Positions 55,007 through 64,000 of a stretch of 64,000 nucleotides of DNA are shown here, one piece after another; the stretch's first letter is position 1; each line of letters opens with the position of its first letter. The notes beneath the pieces were generated by a model that was given only the letters and a program-made list of their open reading frames with translations, was not told the origin of the DNA and did no database searches. The translations under genes were made by a program, and so were the position numbers. This DNA comes from Siphonodentalium dalli (Eukaryota > Mollusca > Scaphopoda > Gadilida > Siphonodentaliidae), in contig CP136066.1 of assembly GCA_032622095.1 (NCBI GenBank), positions 204,188,978 to 204,252,977 of the forward strand. Reading direction: 5' to 3'.

Positions 55007-56039
55007 GGCAAAAAAAGCAAAATACCTGTGCTTAGGGTTTCACTGCCTACCCTAGAAAAAGGTGCCTACCCAAAACCTGTTATTGGACTGTAGACACATA
55101 TATTGTTTTTTGTTCAGTGGGAAGGGCACCGAAAGGTTTCTTACCCATTTTCAAACCTCTCCTACAAAAACGTTTAGAAGTTGTATTAATCTAGTGTTCT
55201 GACTAATTCAAGATAACAATAGTTAGTTTTGAACCATTCAATTTGATCTGAATTGTGAAGCTTTCTAGATTAAATTGTCAATGATCCAATGGAATTCAGA
55301 ATAAAAAAAATAAAAAATTCCCTACCTACCTACCCTAATTATTTTAGACCATGTAACCCTAAACACAGGTATTTTTTTTTTTGGCCTAAAACATAAATAT
55401 AAGGGATTGGAGGACAAGTTCTGAACCTCGCACCCTACAACAAATATAAATTCAAACACAAATTTACAAAGTTATATAAACAGGTTTTTGTATGACGGGT
55501 ATGAGGTGTCAAATATGAATAATAATTCGATTATTTTCGCAAAAGAATCCATGAACGATGACAGGTTTTTGTTTTATACATATTAGGGAATATTTGGATG
55601 GGCATGACAATAGGAGGGTTATTAAATAGAAATTAGGGGTTTGTCACGTTAGGGTGACAAAAATATAGGGGAGGAATCGAGCGATCATGACTGAACTAAA
55701 AGTACATAAGATATAAGAGGGGCGACTGTTGTCACTATTCAACTATACATGTAATAAGATTTAGAGGGAATAGGTTTCCTATTTACCTGAGCACGGTTAA
55801 GCACCCGAGGTCAATCACCATGAAGTATCAATTACCATTGATTTTGTATCATATAGAGTGGCGACTGCGGCCTGGTACTATCGTTGTTTACCATAATGTC
55901 TTACGGATATCGCCAATAATTCATACACATTCCTGCACTCGATTTAGCGTGGAGTTATGTCTCTATTGATCCTTTGGAAGTAATCAAAGAATCGGATCTA
56001 ATACCGCGAGTCGACGTACGGTATCAAAAGTGTCGGTAA
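55007..56039. other. Unassigned sequence
   Basis: 'aaaatacctgtgcttagggt'+'ttcactgcctaccctag' (55020-55060) and 'taccctaattattttagacc...aaacacaggtattttttttt' (55330-55380) are an imperfect inverted pair, perhaps ends of an unclassified element at about 55010-55385. No gene recognised. Confidence 0.4.
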
Positions 56040-56610
56040 TAGCCAGTCTGCAATTGTGTGTCTGACATTTGCAGAATGAGATCACCGGAAGGCGAATTTT
56101 GTTATTCTACCCCGCACAGCGAGCTAGCATCACCAACTTAACCCTTTACCCAACAGAACGGCCCTGTGCCAATGCATTCTCTTATATATGCGAGTCGACC
56201 ATAGGTCGCCTCGCATATATAAGAGAATGCATTGGCTTAACACATTAAAAATTATAAAATTGTTAAAGAATGTAAGACACATGGTAAAAAGTGTTAAAAA
56301 AGATTTTTTTAGGCCAATGCATTCTCTTATATATGCGAGGCGACCTATGGTCGACTCGCATATATAAGAGAATGCATTGGCACAGGGTATAACTGTAACT
56401 ATCACAATGTGGTCAATGAGCCGGTTCCAATGATATCCATATCTGTATGGTTTTATTGAGACAGACCCAAGATAAGTTAGGCTGTTGCAGCTTTATTTGG
56501 CCGTTTTTGGCCGGTTTGTTGGGTAAAGGGTTAATCATCTGGGGACTTCATTCTGCTTAGGCCTCATCTTCTGGGAATTATCTATTGTCTCAAATTAGCA
56601 TTGTTTTAGT
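56040..56610. repeat. Inverted-repeat element, family G, copy 2 (interrupted)
   Basis: Reverse orientation relative to 52556-52745: 'gtgtgtctgacatttgcagaatgaga' on the left and 'ttcattctgcttaggcctca', 'ttgtctcaaatt' on the right. It is interrupted by the TTAA MITE at 56138-56534. Confidence 0.7.
56138..56534. mobile_element. TTAA MITE, family A, inside family G
   Basis: TTAA at 56138-56141 and 56531-56534. It has two palindromes (56168-56234 and about 56313-56379) in opposite orientation, with the unique right arm as in the 3923 copy. The flanking family G sequence continues on each side. Confidence 0.9.
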
Positions 56611-56744
56611 TACATCCCCCTTTTGCATGTTTGGTTTCTATATCAGCTAATTTGCAGAAGATAAAAATTAATGCATAATCCACGTGACAAATGGGTGAAC
56701 ATCACCAACTTCAACTGGGAGCTTCAGTCTGATCCTAGGTCCCC

Positions 56745-56885
56745 CATAGCAGTTGACGCCTAAGCAGAATAGGGTCTCCAGAGGGTGCATTTGGTGACGC
56801 GCGACCGCCGTGCAGGATAGCGTATCTAAATTCCCACTCTGGGATCCTGAAATATCAGACACACTATTTCCAGACTTGTGTAACA
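56745..56885. repeat. Inverted-repeat element, family G, copy 3
   Basis: 'cctaagcagaatagggtctc'+'cagagggtg' and 'actctgggatcctgaaatat'+'cagacacact' align with 52615-52735, more diverged. Confidence 0.6.
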
Positions 56886-57825
56886 GCCACACGGCATGCT
56901 CCTAGAGGGTGATGACACCGAATCTATCACGCGGATCATAAAAGGTGAACAAGAGAACACATGCTTCACATATGTAACCAAACTCCATGCAGCTCCCTCT
57001 ACGTTATCACTGCGATATAGCACTGCCACAAGGATGGTACGTTGCGGACCGATACATCTACATATCGTCGGAACTATATTTAGTCACCTATTATCTTATT
57101 TTGACCACAAAAAGTTTGCAATAATGGTAATTATTTCGGTATTGATAAGAACAATATGAACTGAGCCAGATATAGACAATTTTAATCCTAAATCATAATA
57201 ACTAAGAACACGTAAGAAATCCTTACCAAATGTCCTTATGGCAGTGGTATCTCAGCGGAGCGATGGGAGATAACTCTGCCTGGAGTTTGATATGTCACAC
57301 GGAGAAGGCGTGAAAGGGTATACCGAGCTATTGCAAGAGTTGGAAAGGGCAAACAGGTAGTGTATAGGAATCAGGGAGCTAAATGTGTTCCAGAGTCGGG
57401 GAGCGAGTACACCGTGGAATGCTAAAGGTGAAGGTAACTGAAGAATGACCTTCACCTGATACATGCGACACGTTATTAAAGGATGACATCGCGTTTAATT
57501 GATTTGTACATCATATCTAAAAAAATTAAACTGGTGAATTAATGGGGGAATGGATTTGTTTTAACGGGAAATTTATTTAACTAGCTGCTGTAGTTCTGGG
57601 TTTTTCCAGATCAAATTTGGATGTGGGATAGCCCTGTCGTACACTTTGTGATTTATTTTAAAAAGTAAACACATGACCTATGATTTTTCTTGCATTTTCG
57701 TGATCAACTGGTGTCAATCTAGCTGGGTAAACATCAGTGGTATGGCCTGCAGGCTTCAATTCAGTGAATTTGGCCGAAACGTTAACACTGTCGCCTATGG
57801 GAAACCATTTAGTTGAGTGATTCCT
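56886..57825. other. Unassigned; possible LINE scrap
   Basis: The minus-strand frame 57252-57464 contains FHGVLAPRLWNTFSSLI, reminiscent of the '.APRLWN.LP..I' stretch near LINE C-termini, but too short to call. No other gene. Confidence 0.3.
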
Positions 57826-58421
57826 ATAAGCCTTGTCACTGGTTCGCGATTTTCAAGATGACCGATGGTTCCATATGGTCCGATTCCTAGCATTTTACCC
57901 AACCCACAGGTAAAAGGTCAAAGTTAAGAAGTAGCATCCATTTGTAAACATTCGACAGTGTGAGCATTTTTTTTATCAGCATTTGATGGCATAATTTCAG
58001 TTATTCTGAGTGCAACTACGGGTTTAAGAATTGTTTGTGGCCATGTCATCTACAGAGTTAGGATCTGGTGACGATGCGGACATTCAGACGTTTAAGCGAT
58101 GGACGCCCACTTTTGTCAACGAACTTCTCATAATTTACTGATAAATATCGAGTATTTGCGATAAAAAAAATAACACAAAAACATATACGAGATACACTCA
58201 ATCCATCTACTGCGCGAAACCTACGTATTGTATGTATCCAGTGTGATTGTTTGATTAGTTTTATGAAGTTATCGCACCTGCGATTCGGTAACGAACTGTT
58301 GCCATTTTATTTTGGGAATTCCCAGACTGGAGCCATATGCTAAAAATAGATGCTACTTCTTAACTTTGACCCCCGGAGACCAAATAGCGGATTCACCGCG
58401 AGTTCGTGATCTCACTTATTA
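57826..58421. mobile_element. Foldback element, family F, with long loop
   Basis: The ends 'ataagccttgtcactggttc' and 'gagttcgtgatctcacttat' are inverted. Inner arms 'aaagttaagaagtagcatcc' and 'gatgctacttcttaactttg' pair. The loop of about 380 bp is much longer than in the other two copies and holds a 32-codon frame (58043-58141, MSSTELGSGDDADIQTFKRW...). Confidence 0.7.
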
Positions 58422-58528
58422 GCGCCCACTTAGATATTTATTTATATCAATTAAAACCGAGTCGCCATGTTTTCTATAGTCGTTTCCCTTGTGTAGTATC
58501 TAGACTACCCCGCTGACAACAATACCTC

Positions 58529-58592
58529 GTGATTATCTCAACAGTAACTGGGGAATATTAAATTATTCCCCAGTTATTGTTAAGATAATCAC
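58529..58592. repeat. 64-bp hairpin centred on TTAA
   Basis: The arms GTGATTATCTCAACAGTAAC... and inverse pair with one or two mismatches around a central 'atattaaat'. Confidence 0.85.
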
Positions 58593-58799
58593 CAGCTAAC
58601 ACACTCCGAGATAAACGAACAAGAGGTTACATAATACTAATAAAGCACAGATAACACCAATCATCGGTGATCGGGGTATTCATTTGTCTCCTATTACAAG
58701 CGCCATCGGGAACTCGGGAACGTGGTGGTTACAGAGGCACTATGCAAAAATGGGTTGGATGACACAGGGAAGCGGCTAGAGAGTCTCCGTTGGGTGAGG

Positions 58800-59125
58800 T
58801 GTGCACTTTGGTATTTGGTGTATTTCAACTGCACCCCACCTTGTAAAAGTTTGGGAAATTCTATTGGCACCATCCCTTGGGTTGAAAGTTTCCAGCTAAT
58901 TCCCAACTGATGACCATTTAAGATCTAAATTTTGACAAAAGTAGAAATATATGTTGTTGTTGGACTCAAAACAGCATTTTCCCCACAAATTGCTGTTGGA
59001 AATTCTAACATTTTAAACCTATATGTGGTGTACATTTTCCAGCTATTGTTGTGTCAGGAATGATATTAATTTCCATCTTGAAAATGTTTACTAAACCCAC
59101 GTCGTTACGTCCCCGACTATATACA
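58800..59125. mobile_element. hAT-type element fragment
   Basis: Shows 'gttgaaagtttccagctaat', 'caactgatgaccattta' and 'ttgacaaaagtagaaatata' as in the other copies. The right end 'cacgtcgttacgtcccc' is decayed. The left end is uncertain. Confidence 0.5.
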
Positions 59126-59401
59126 TGTACAAACGAATCGTGCGGAAGTTACATGTAGTCATGATATAGAAATCTCCAACATGATTTAACACTGTATGCA
59201 CTCTCCGGTCCCGATGGCAAATTACATTTACACTACTCATTTGTGTTGCAAATTACTGGCTCTATTACTGGATATGTTCTTATTTAACATGTTATGCATG
59301 TTTTAATAGGTTTATGGCCACCAAATGAGTCAAATATAATTTGACTGTGAAATCATATATCAAGAAATGTGTATCTATTATTCATGGTAAATATAGAGAG
59401 C

Positions 59402-59795
59402 GATTCAGTTCTTGGCTCAACGTAGATCGAGGGTCCCAGTGGTGTATAACTTGGAATTTTAACCAACACCAGGTCCCTTGAAATGAGGGAATTTCCAAAG
59501 TGAGGGAATTTCCATCTGCCCCTCCCTTTTGGTTGAAAATTTCCAACTATATACCAAATTTTCCAACGACTGTAGGTGTTCAACCTGACACTCCACTCGG
59601 CTGGCCATTGACAAACTGGCGGTTATTTAAACCAACAGTTTTACCAAAAGTTATCTTACATTTGGTCCTAAAAACAACATATTTCAAATTACATATAGGT
59701 TGGAAAAAAAACTATTTCAACCTATTTCTCGTATGACGGGAGGGGTGCGTGAGGACACCGGGACCCTCGATCCATGTTGAGCCAAGACATGAATC
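59402..59795. mobile_element. MITE with 40-bp inverted ends
   Basis: The ends GATTCAGTTCTTGGCTCAAC... (59402-59441) and inverse (59756-59795) pair over 40 bp with about six mismatches. The interior borrows the GGAAATTTCCAAC-type motifs of the hAT family, but the termini are different. No clear target duplication. Confidence 0.7.
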
Positions 59796-60200
59796 ATAAT
59801 GTTATCAACTGCCCGCACATAAGTGAATAATCGCCATGTCCCTTCATGTTTCTTGGGATACCGAAACTATGTGTATTAGTTTATCAAATATATTTCGAGA
59901 TATTTCGATTGCCAGAATGTAACAACGTCGTTAATATTTTAGAATTATCTTGAAAATTATATTGGCCTTAAAAATAACTTTGCTCACCACATGCAGCTTT
60001 GGTCTCGATTCTGTAAGATAGCATTGTCCCAAAATAACCGTTATATACATTGCATGTTCATTGTGTGGTCCCACCTGGTATATTTCCTAGTCCATCATTC
60101 GCATAGAGCTGACATTGTCTGTATCGTCGTCTCCACTCTAACTCCACCGTGAACGTGGATAGCACCGTTATCACGCTAATCAGCCTGTTCTCCCGAAAAT
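59796..60200. other. Unassigned sequence
   Basis: Nothing recognised. Confidence 0.4.
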
Positions 60201-60353
60201 CCGCACATTATCTGTTAGAATAATAGAACTTATTTTAGGTAGATAATCTGCTTAGAGTCGCATCAATTTGAGTCGATAGTGTGATGAAAATAAGAGCGAT
60301 TTAGTCATATTATCGACTCTTAATGTGGCGATTCTAAGCTGATTATGTGCGGA
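60201..60353. repeat. Foldback, 153 bp
   Basis: The ends CCGCACATTATCTG and GATTATGTGCGG pair. The inner arms 'ctgcttagagtcgcatcaat' and 'aatgtggcgattctaagctg' pair with a few mismatches. Confidence 0.7.
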
Positions 60354-60639
60354 CATTTACACAATAAGCCAACTCACGATTTTTCATGTGTACGCTTTTT
60401 AATACGTGAAAAGGAAATAACGGATATGACTCCATTATTTGCTTAATTCAGAATCAAATAATTTCACATTATAGGTCGATTATGTGCGTATTTGCGCGAG
60501 GATATATTTTGCTAATACGAGCCAATACGATAATCTCAATTTCACACCTTTTAATTAATAGATAAGAGCAACATGACGTAACAACTTGTTCACATAACAT
60601 ACACAAAATAATACATCATCATACGATATATATATATCA

Positions 60640-61565
60640 CCGTCGTCTGTGTAGAGAACCTTCAGACCACACTTCTGTGCATATTTCCAAACAGCCTGTC
60701 CATAATGGAAAAAAAACAGCCTTTCAGTGTCACTCCTTGGAATGTTAGTCGGGTGTTGTTTTGGGCTGCTGGCTCGAAGTTTGTGAACACTACAGTTGGA
60801 CGAAGTGGAATGTTTACATCCGCTGCTTTCTGTTTTACAAGACCAAATAATCTTATATATATATGTCCTGCGTCTTGTTTGGAAGGAATGCATAAACTAA
60901 TGGGCACGTCTTGTCTTCGACGAAAGCATGTATAGTGTACAGCTGGTAGAAGATTCCCGGACACTTGTCGATGTTCCATCACAATAGTCAACATCTGCGT
61001 TGGATAGATGTCGCAGATTGTCCTCGGTTGCGAAGGTCATAATCTTTTCCAAGTCACCATCATCAGCTAGTAGGTATTCGTCACCGCTCGTAGTCTTGGT
61101 GTATCTATCCGGAAGATCTATGCTGGACCGTTGGCGGGGTAGAGTTGGTGTTGTTTTAGCACGACTGCGATATAGTGCAGACTTTAAACTGTAAAATGTT
61201 GGTACTTTGGCTATGATAGCAGGGTCTGTCTCGTCGCTTCTCAGATCTGCAACGATTAAGAATATTAAATATTAAACACTTTGTCCTATCATACTTAAAT
61301 AGCGTTTATCTCATATAATTGTTATTTCTAGGTTATGTAATTAATAAAATTATGTAAATATATTTGATAAAGAGCGTTCTATAGTTACATATAACCTAAA
61401 ATTAAGGTTACATATATATTTACTCTTAAATATTCTATTAAATACTTACTCGATATTTCTTCCTGGTATATGGAAGTAATTGGCTTAGAGTCACATTTAA
61501 CTTTCTGCTTCAGCTCTGCAAGGAATGCATCTACGGCAACTTGGCCAATGTCGGAAGTATGGTTG
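60640..61565 (-). pseudogene. MULE-type transposase fragment with one intron
   Basis: Minus strand. First exon (about 61565-61450): HNHTSDIGQVAVDAFLAELK then YQEEIS. Intron 61449-61247 (203 bp, GTAAGT donor, TTGCAG acceptor) joins it in phase to NLRSDETDPAIIAKVPTFYS, LKSALYRSRAK, then FATEDNLRHLSNADVDYCDG. Further on come IRLFGLVKQKAADVNIPLRP and VFTNFEPAA..., GCFF then HYGQAVWKYAQKCGL. This is the Mutator-like transposase core as found next to FLYWCH zinc fingers in invertebrates (motif recognition from memory). At least three frame changes, one in a TA run near 60850, make it non-functional. The FLYWCH part and the C-terminus are missing, and no terminal repeats were found. Confidence 0.75.
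61247..61449 (-). other. Intron of the MULE-type transposase
   Basis: Donor GTAAGT at 61449-61444 and acceptor TTGCAG ending at 61247, read on the minus strand. It keeps the transposase-like frame across the junction. Confidence 0.6.
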
Positions 61566-62065
61566 TGTTATGTTGCCCACTGGTTGTTGTGAACAACTGA
61601 CGACGGCATCAGAGCGTGTTATAGGTCATGCACAATTCATTATTGTTACAACGGTGTCTATTTGATGGCTAGAGTCTATGTTTGCATGAATGTTCATTCA
61701 GCGGGGGTATACACATATGCGTTATATACTCTGCGCTATAGTCGAACTTATTTTTCGGAAATCTAGTGGTATTTGGCACGAGGTTACGTCGAGGTATGTA
61801 GATTTAAGGACCGCCAAAAAGCAGATATTCCTCTCGCTGCCGGATATTCGAAAAAAAAAAAAAAATAATAATAACAATCCTCGTCACGCCTCGGTGAATT
61901 GTTTTTTTAAACGAATACCCGACAGCTCATGGAATGTCCTGTATTCAGCTATCTGTTTTAGATATTTAGCTACATGTTTCAAACAATTAATTCTGTTGCA
62001 ACTGAGAAGCTATATGTTTCAAACAGTTAATTATCTCAGTGAGTTGACTGTTTAAAGCCACTTGG
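61566..62065. other. Unassigned; decayed foldback relative at 61840-61940
   Basis: 'cctcgtcacgcctcggtgaattgt' (61880) and 'cgaatacccgacagctcatg' echo the foldback at 884-979. An A-run sits at 61851-61866. Otherwise nothing recognised. Confidence 0.4.
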
Positions 62066-62390
62066 CAGTTTGAAGGGACGAATTTTGCCCGCTTTGTTAC
62101 ATTACGGTCCGGTTCCAGGGATCAACATAGGTCGACAAACAAGTTCAGGATTATTATACGGACGCTTTATGATACAGAAAGACGGTTGTTTCACCCTGTG
62201 CGGAAAATTGAAAACAGATGGAAAATTGCAGAACTCATGTAATTTCGAGTTTGGTCCTTCACCTACAGTGAAGTGCATTAAAGATACGGGCGGCGTTGGC
62301 GGTGGGTATGCTGTTAAAATATTCAGCTCCGTCAAAAACCGCCATAAACAGAAAGAATAGTAAAATATAGACAGACTTTGTTCTTATACC
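62066..62390. other. Unassigned segment with shared end sequence
   Basis: Open on both strands (62070-62360 plus, 62102-62335 minus), family unknown. The end 62330-62390 is the inverse of 30530-30600 and 62715-62800 ('tattctttctgtttggtggt'), so it is probably part of an unclassified repeat. Confidence 0.4.
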
Positions 62391-64000
62391 AATCGTAAAT
62401 ATAGCATAAACAGTATGTTATTGTCAAATGTCTTTCCTTTGTTATGTAAACAAAAGCAAAAAACGTTACAGAACCTGTTTAGATCCGGATATGGTAAACA
62501 TAAAGAGCGTTATTTGTTGCTGTTTTCCTGATATGGAAATAACAAAGAGCGTTTATATCATGTGTGTGTGATTAACCAATAGAATTGCGCTGTGTTCTGT
62601 AAACAGAAGCAAAACTTCTGTAACACGAGCAGGTTCTTGTTTACGTATACCACCGTCCGTCTTGACTACAATACACTATTTACGCGCTGATCATGTTTGG
62701 CATATGAACAAAGCTATATATTTTTTAATATTCCTTCTGTTGGTGGTGATTTGAACAAATAGGACTATTTCTGTAAACGAACGCCGCTCGTGCCTTTAAG
62801 GAACACGTAATAACTAAGTAATATATTCCCCGCGTTATTATTTGTCAAAACTTCAAAAAGTTCCATTGTTTGAACTGGTGGAATATGATCGCTACGGGCG
62901 AAAGCCAGAGTGGAGATTCATGGCATGATCTAAACCCCACTCCAAATTCGCATTAGTAAATGCATGAGTTTGCGAGCTAATTAGAGTTCGATCGTATATA
63001 ATTTATGTCGCAGGATGCACCTTTGCGCCATTGGCCATGGTTGCAAGACGATGTTTCCAGTCAATTTGCCGATAAACATTTACCATTGGAAAGCAGGTAC
63101 CCAGTGTGAACTTGAACATTGATGCATCGCCTGTCAATTAGTAAGATGGTTTTTCCTGTTAACACCGCTCATATACCGTACACCAAAAATATCCCACACC
63201 CAATAATTTACGCATTCAACGCAGAAATTAATGCAGTGTATGTTTTCATATACATATGTCATTCGATAATGGCCCCAGAGCCACAATAGATGTCGTATTG
63301 TGTCGATAAGTACTCCACATAGATACGTCAATGACAGGTGTGTTCTCTCAGTGCATGCGACCACCTGAATATGTCTCATCGCACACACCTTTGGGAGCTC
63401 GGCTGACATCACAGAGCTTCATCTGCACAAAGGTCTACCCTATATAGATGTACAATTTGCATAACGGTAAGTTATGCCTGTCTTCTCTGTCCGTCTGTCT
63501 GAATGTCTGGAAATGTTTTTGGATATTCTGGAAGGAATATATGTCCCTAATATGTGTTTGAAATTTCACGCAAAAACTATGGAAGATAACAAAGTTATAA
63601 TTTATAATAGTGTAAAAGACCCACTCTATTTCTCCCACAGTAAATGCATGCGGGCGATAAGCATTATGGTTGTGTTTGGATACTTTCCATCCCAGAATGC
63701 AACAGTCAAAATGTTATCCGTGAAATGGTCTATGTATGAGTGCCTGACCGTAAATGCCTGTTTGACAGTCGTTCTTCATCACCGTGTGTTTGCCCGTATG
63801 CATGCACGTACGGACGGTTCTATGCCCGCCTGCTGATATCTGAGTCCATGTCACTCCTCTCTCTCGGTCTGTCGATTTCTAGTTTCTACCCTGTTGGTGT
63901 CTGAAAATAGAATGCTTATATCTGTCTTAATTCTTAATACTTAATTCTTCGCGTCTTTACATTCTATATGTTGTATAACTCTTCGTTAATGGAGGAAAAT
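62391..64000. other. Unassigned sequence to window end
   Basis: Paired AAAGAGCGTT motifs at 62498 and 62530. The plus-strand frame at 63474-63836 (120 codons) has no recognised family and overlaps a minus-strand frame. No RNA gene seen. Confidence 0.35.

Noticed and set aside
57252-57464. LINE C-terminus (APRLWNTFSSLI)
   Set aside because: Only a dozen residues resemble the family; too short to call.
62070-62360. 96-codon plus-strand frame and its minus-strand counterpart
   Set aside because: Open on both strands, and its end is a dispersed repeat; probably non-coding repeat DNA.
63474-63836. 120-codon plus-strand frame
   Set aside because: No domain, signal or splice support, and it overlaps a minus-strand frame; insufficient evidence.
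1-64000. tRNA, rRNA or prokaryotic features
   Set aside because: No cloverleaf with conserved A/B boxes, rRNA core sequence or operon-like gene spacing was found by eye.

Overview
This window is a gene-poor, AT-rich stretch of an animal nuclear genome packed with transposon remains. The lineage is most likely a marine lophotrochozoan, probably a mollusc. That rests on short 'aaagggagataactcc'-type motifs (about 51499), 'gggccataactc' repeats ending in (GTCC)n tracts, a Mag-like Ty3/gypsy element, a FLYWCH/MULE-type transposase and CR1/jockey-type LINE pieces. No rRNA, tRNA, operon, CRISPR array or prokaryotic feature was seen. The species assignment is an inference.

1-14 kb: a block of about 2-2.6 kb occurs in near-identical copies (1-1946, 11340-13287 and 10005-10989 = 12991-13974), plus one more divergent copy (7308-8374). 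It carries strong hairpins and is flanked by hAT-type non-autonomous elements. 2.5-5.5 kb holds several TTAA-bounded MITEs built around a 67-bp near-perfect palindrome. 15.2-17.7 kb holds three adjoining tandem arrays (21, 43 and about 170 bp units).

18-31 kb: further TTAA MITEs, foldback elements, a complete hAT MITE and a young but broken Mag-like Ty3/gypsy LTR retrotransposon (20817-25454, minus strand) with 224-bp LTRs and a GGCAC target duplication. A related empty site lies near 40.2 kb. LINE pieces lie at 25.6 and 30.6 kb.

32.4-33.0 kb holds the best host-gene candidate: an uncharacterised acidic 214-residue protein with two tandem 30-residue repeats and a poly(A) signal. 33.4-47 kb is more repeats, including a three-level nest (LINE, then a TTAA foldback element, then a palindrome MITE) at 45.5-46.9 kb and a 27-bp minisatellite at 43.8-44.2 kb.

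48-64 kb holds a GAT-type microsatellite, a tandem array of about 350 bp, a possible first exon of a type II membrane protein (53232-53380), more MITEs (one inserted in another repeat at 56.1 kb) and a decayed MULE transposase at 60.6-61.6 kb with its intron still recognisable.

The most unusual signal is the 67-bp palindrome. It is shared by at least four MITE families with different termini, usually as a pair in opposite orientation around an AT-rich spacer. It looks like a mobile or exchangeable internal cassette. Boundaries and identities come from reading the sequence by eye; no database was searched.
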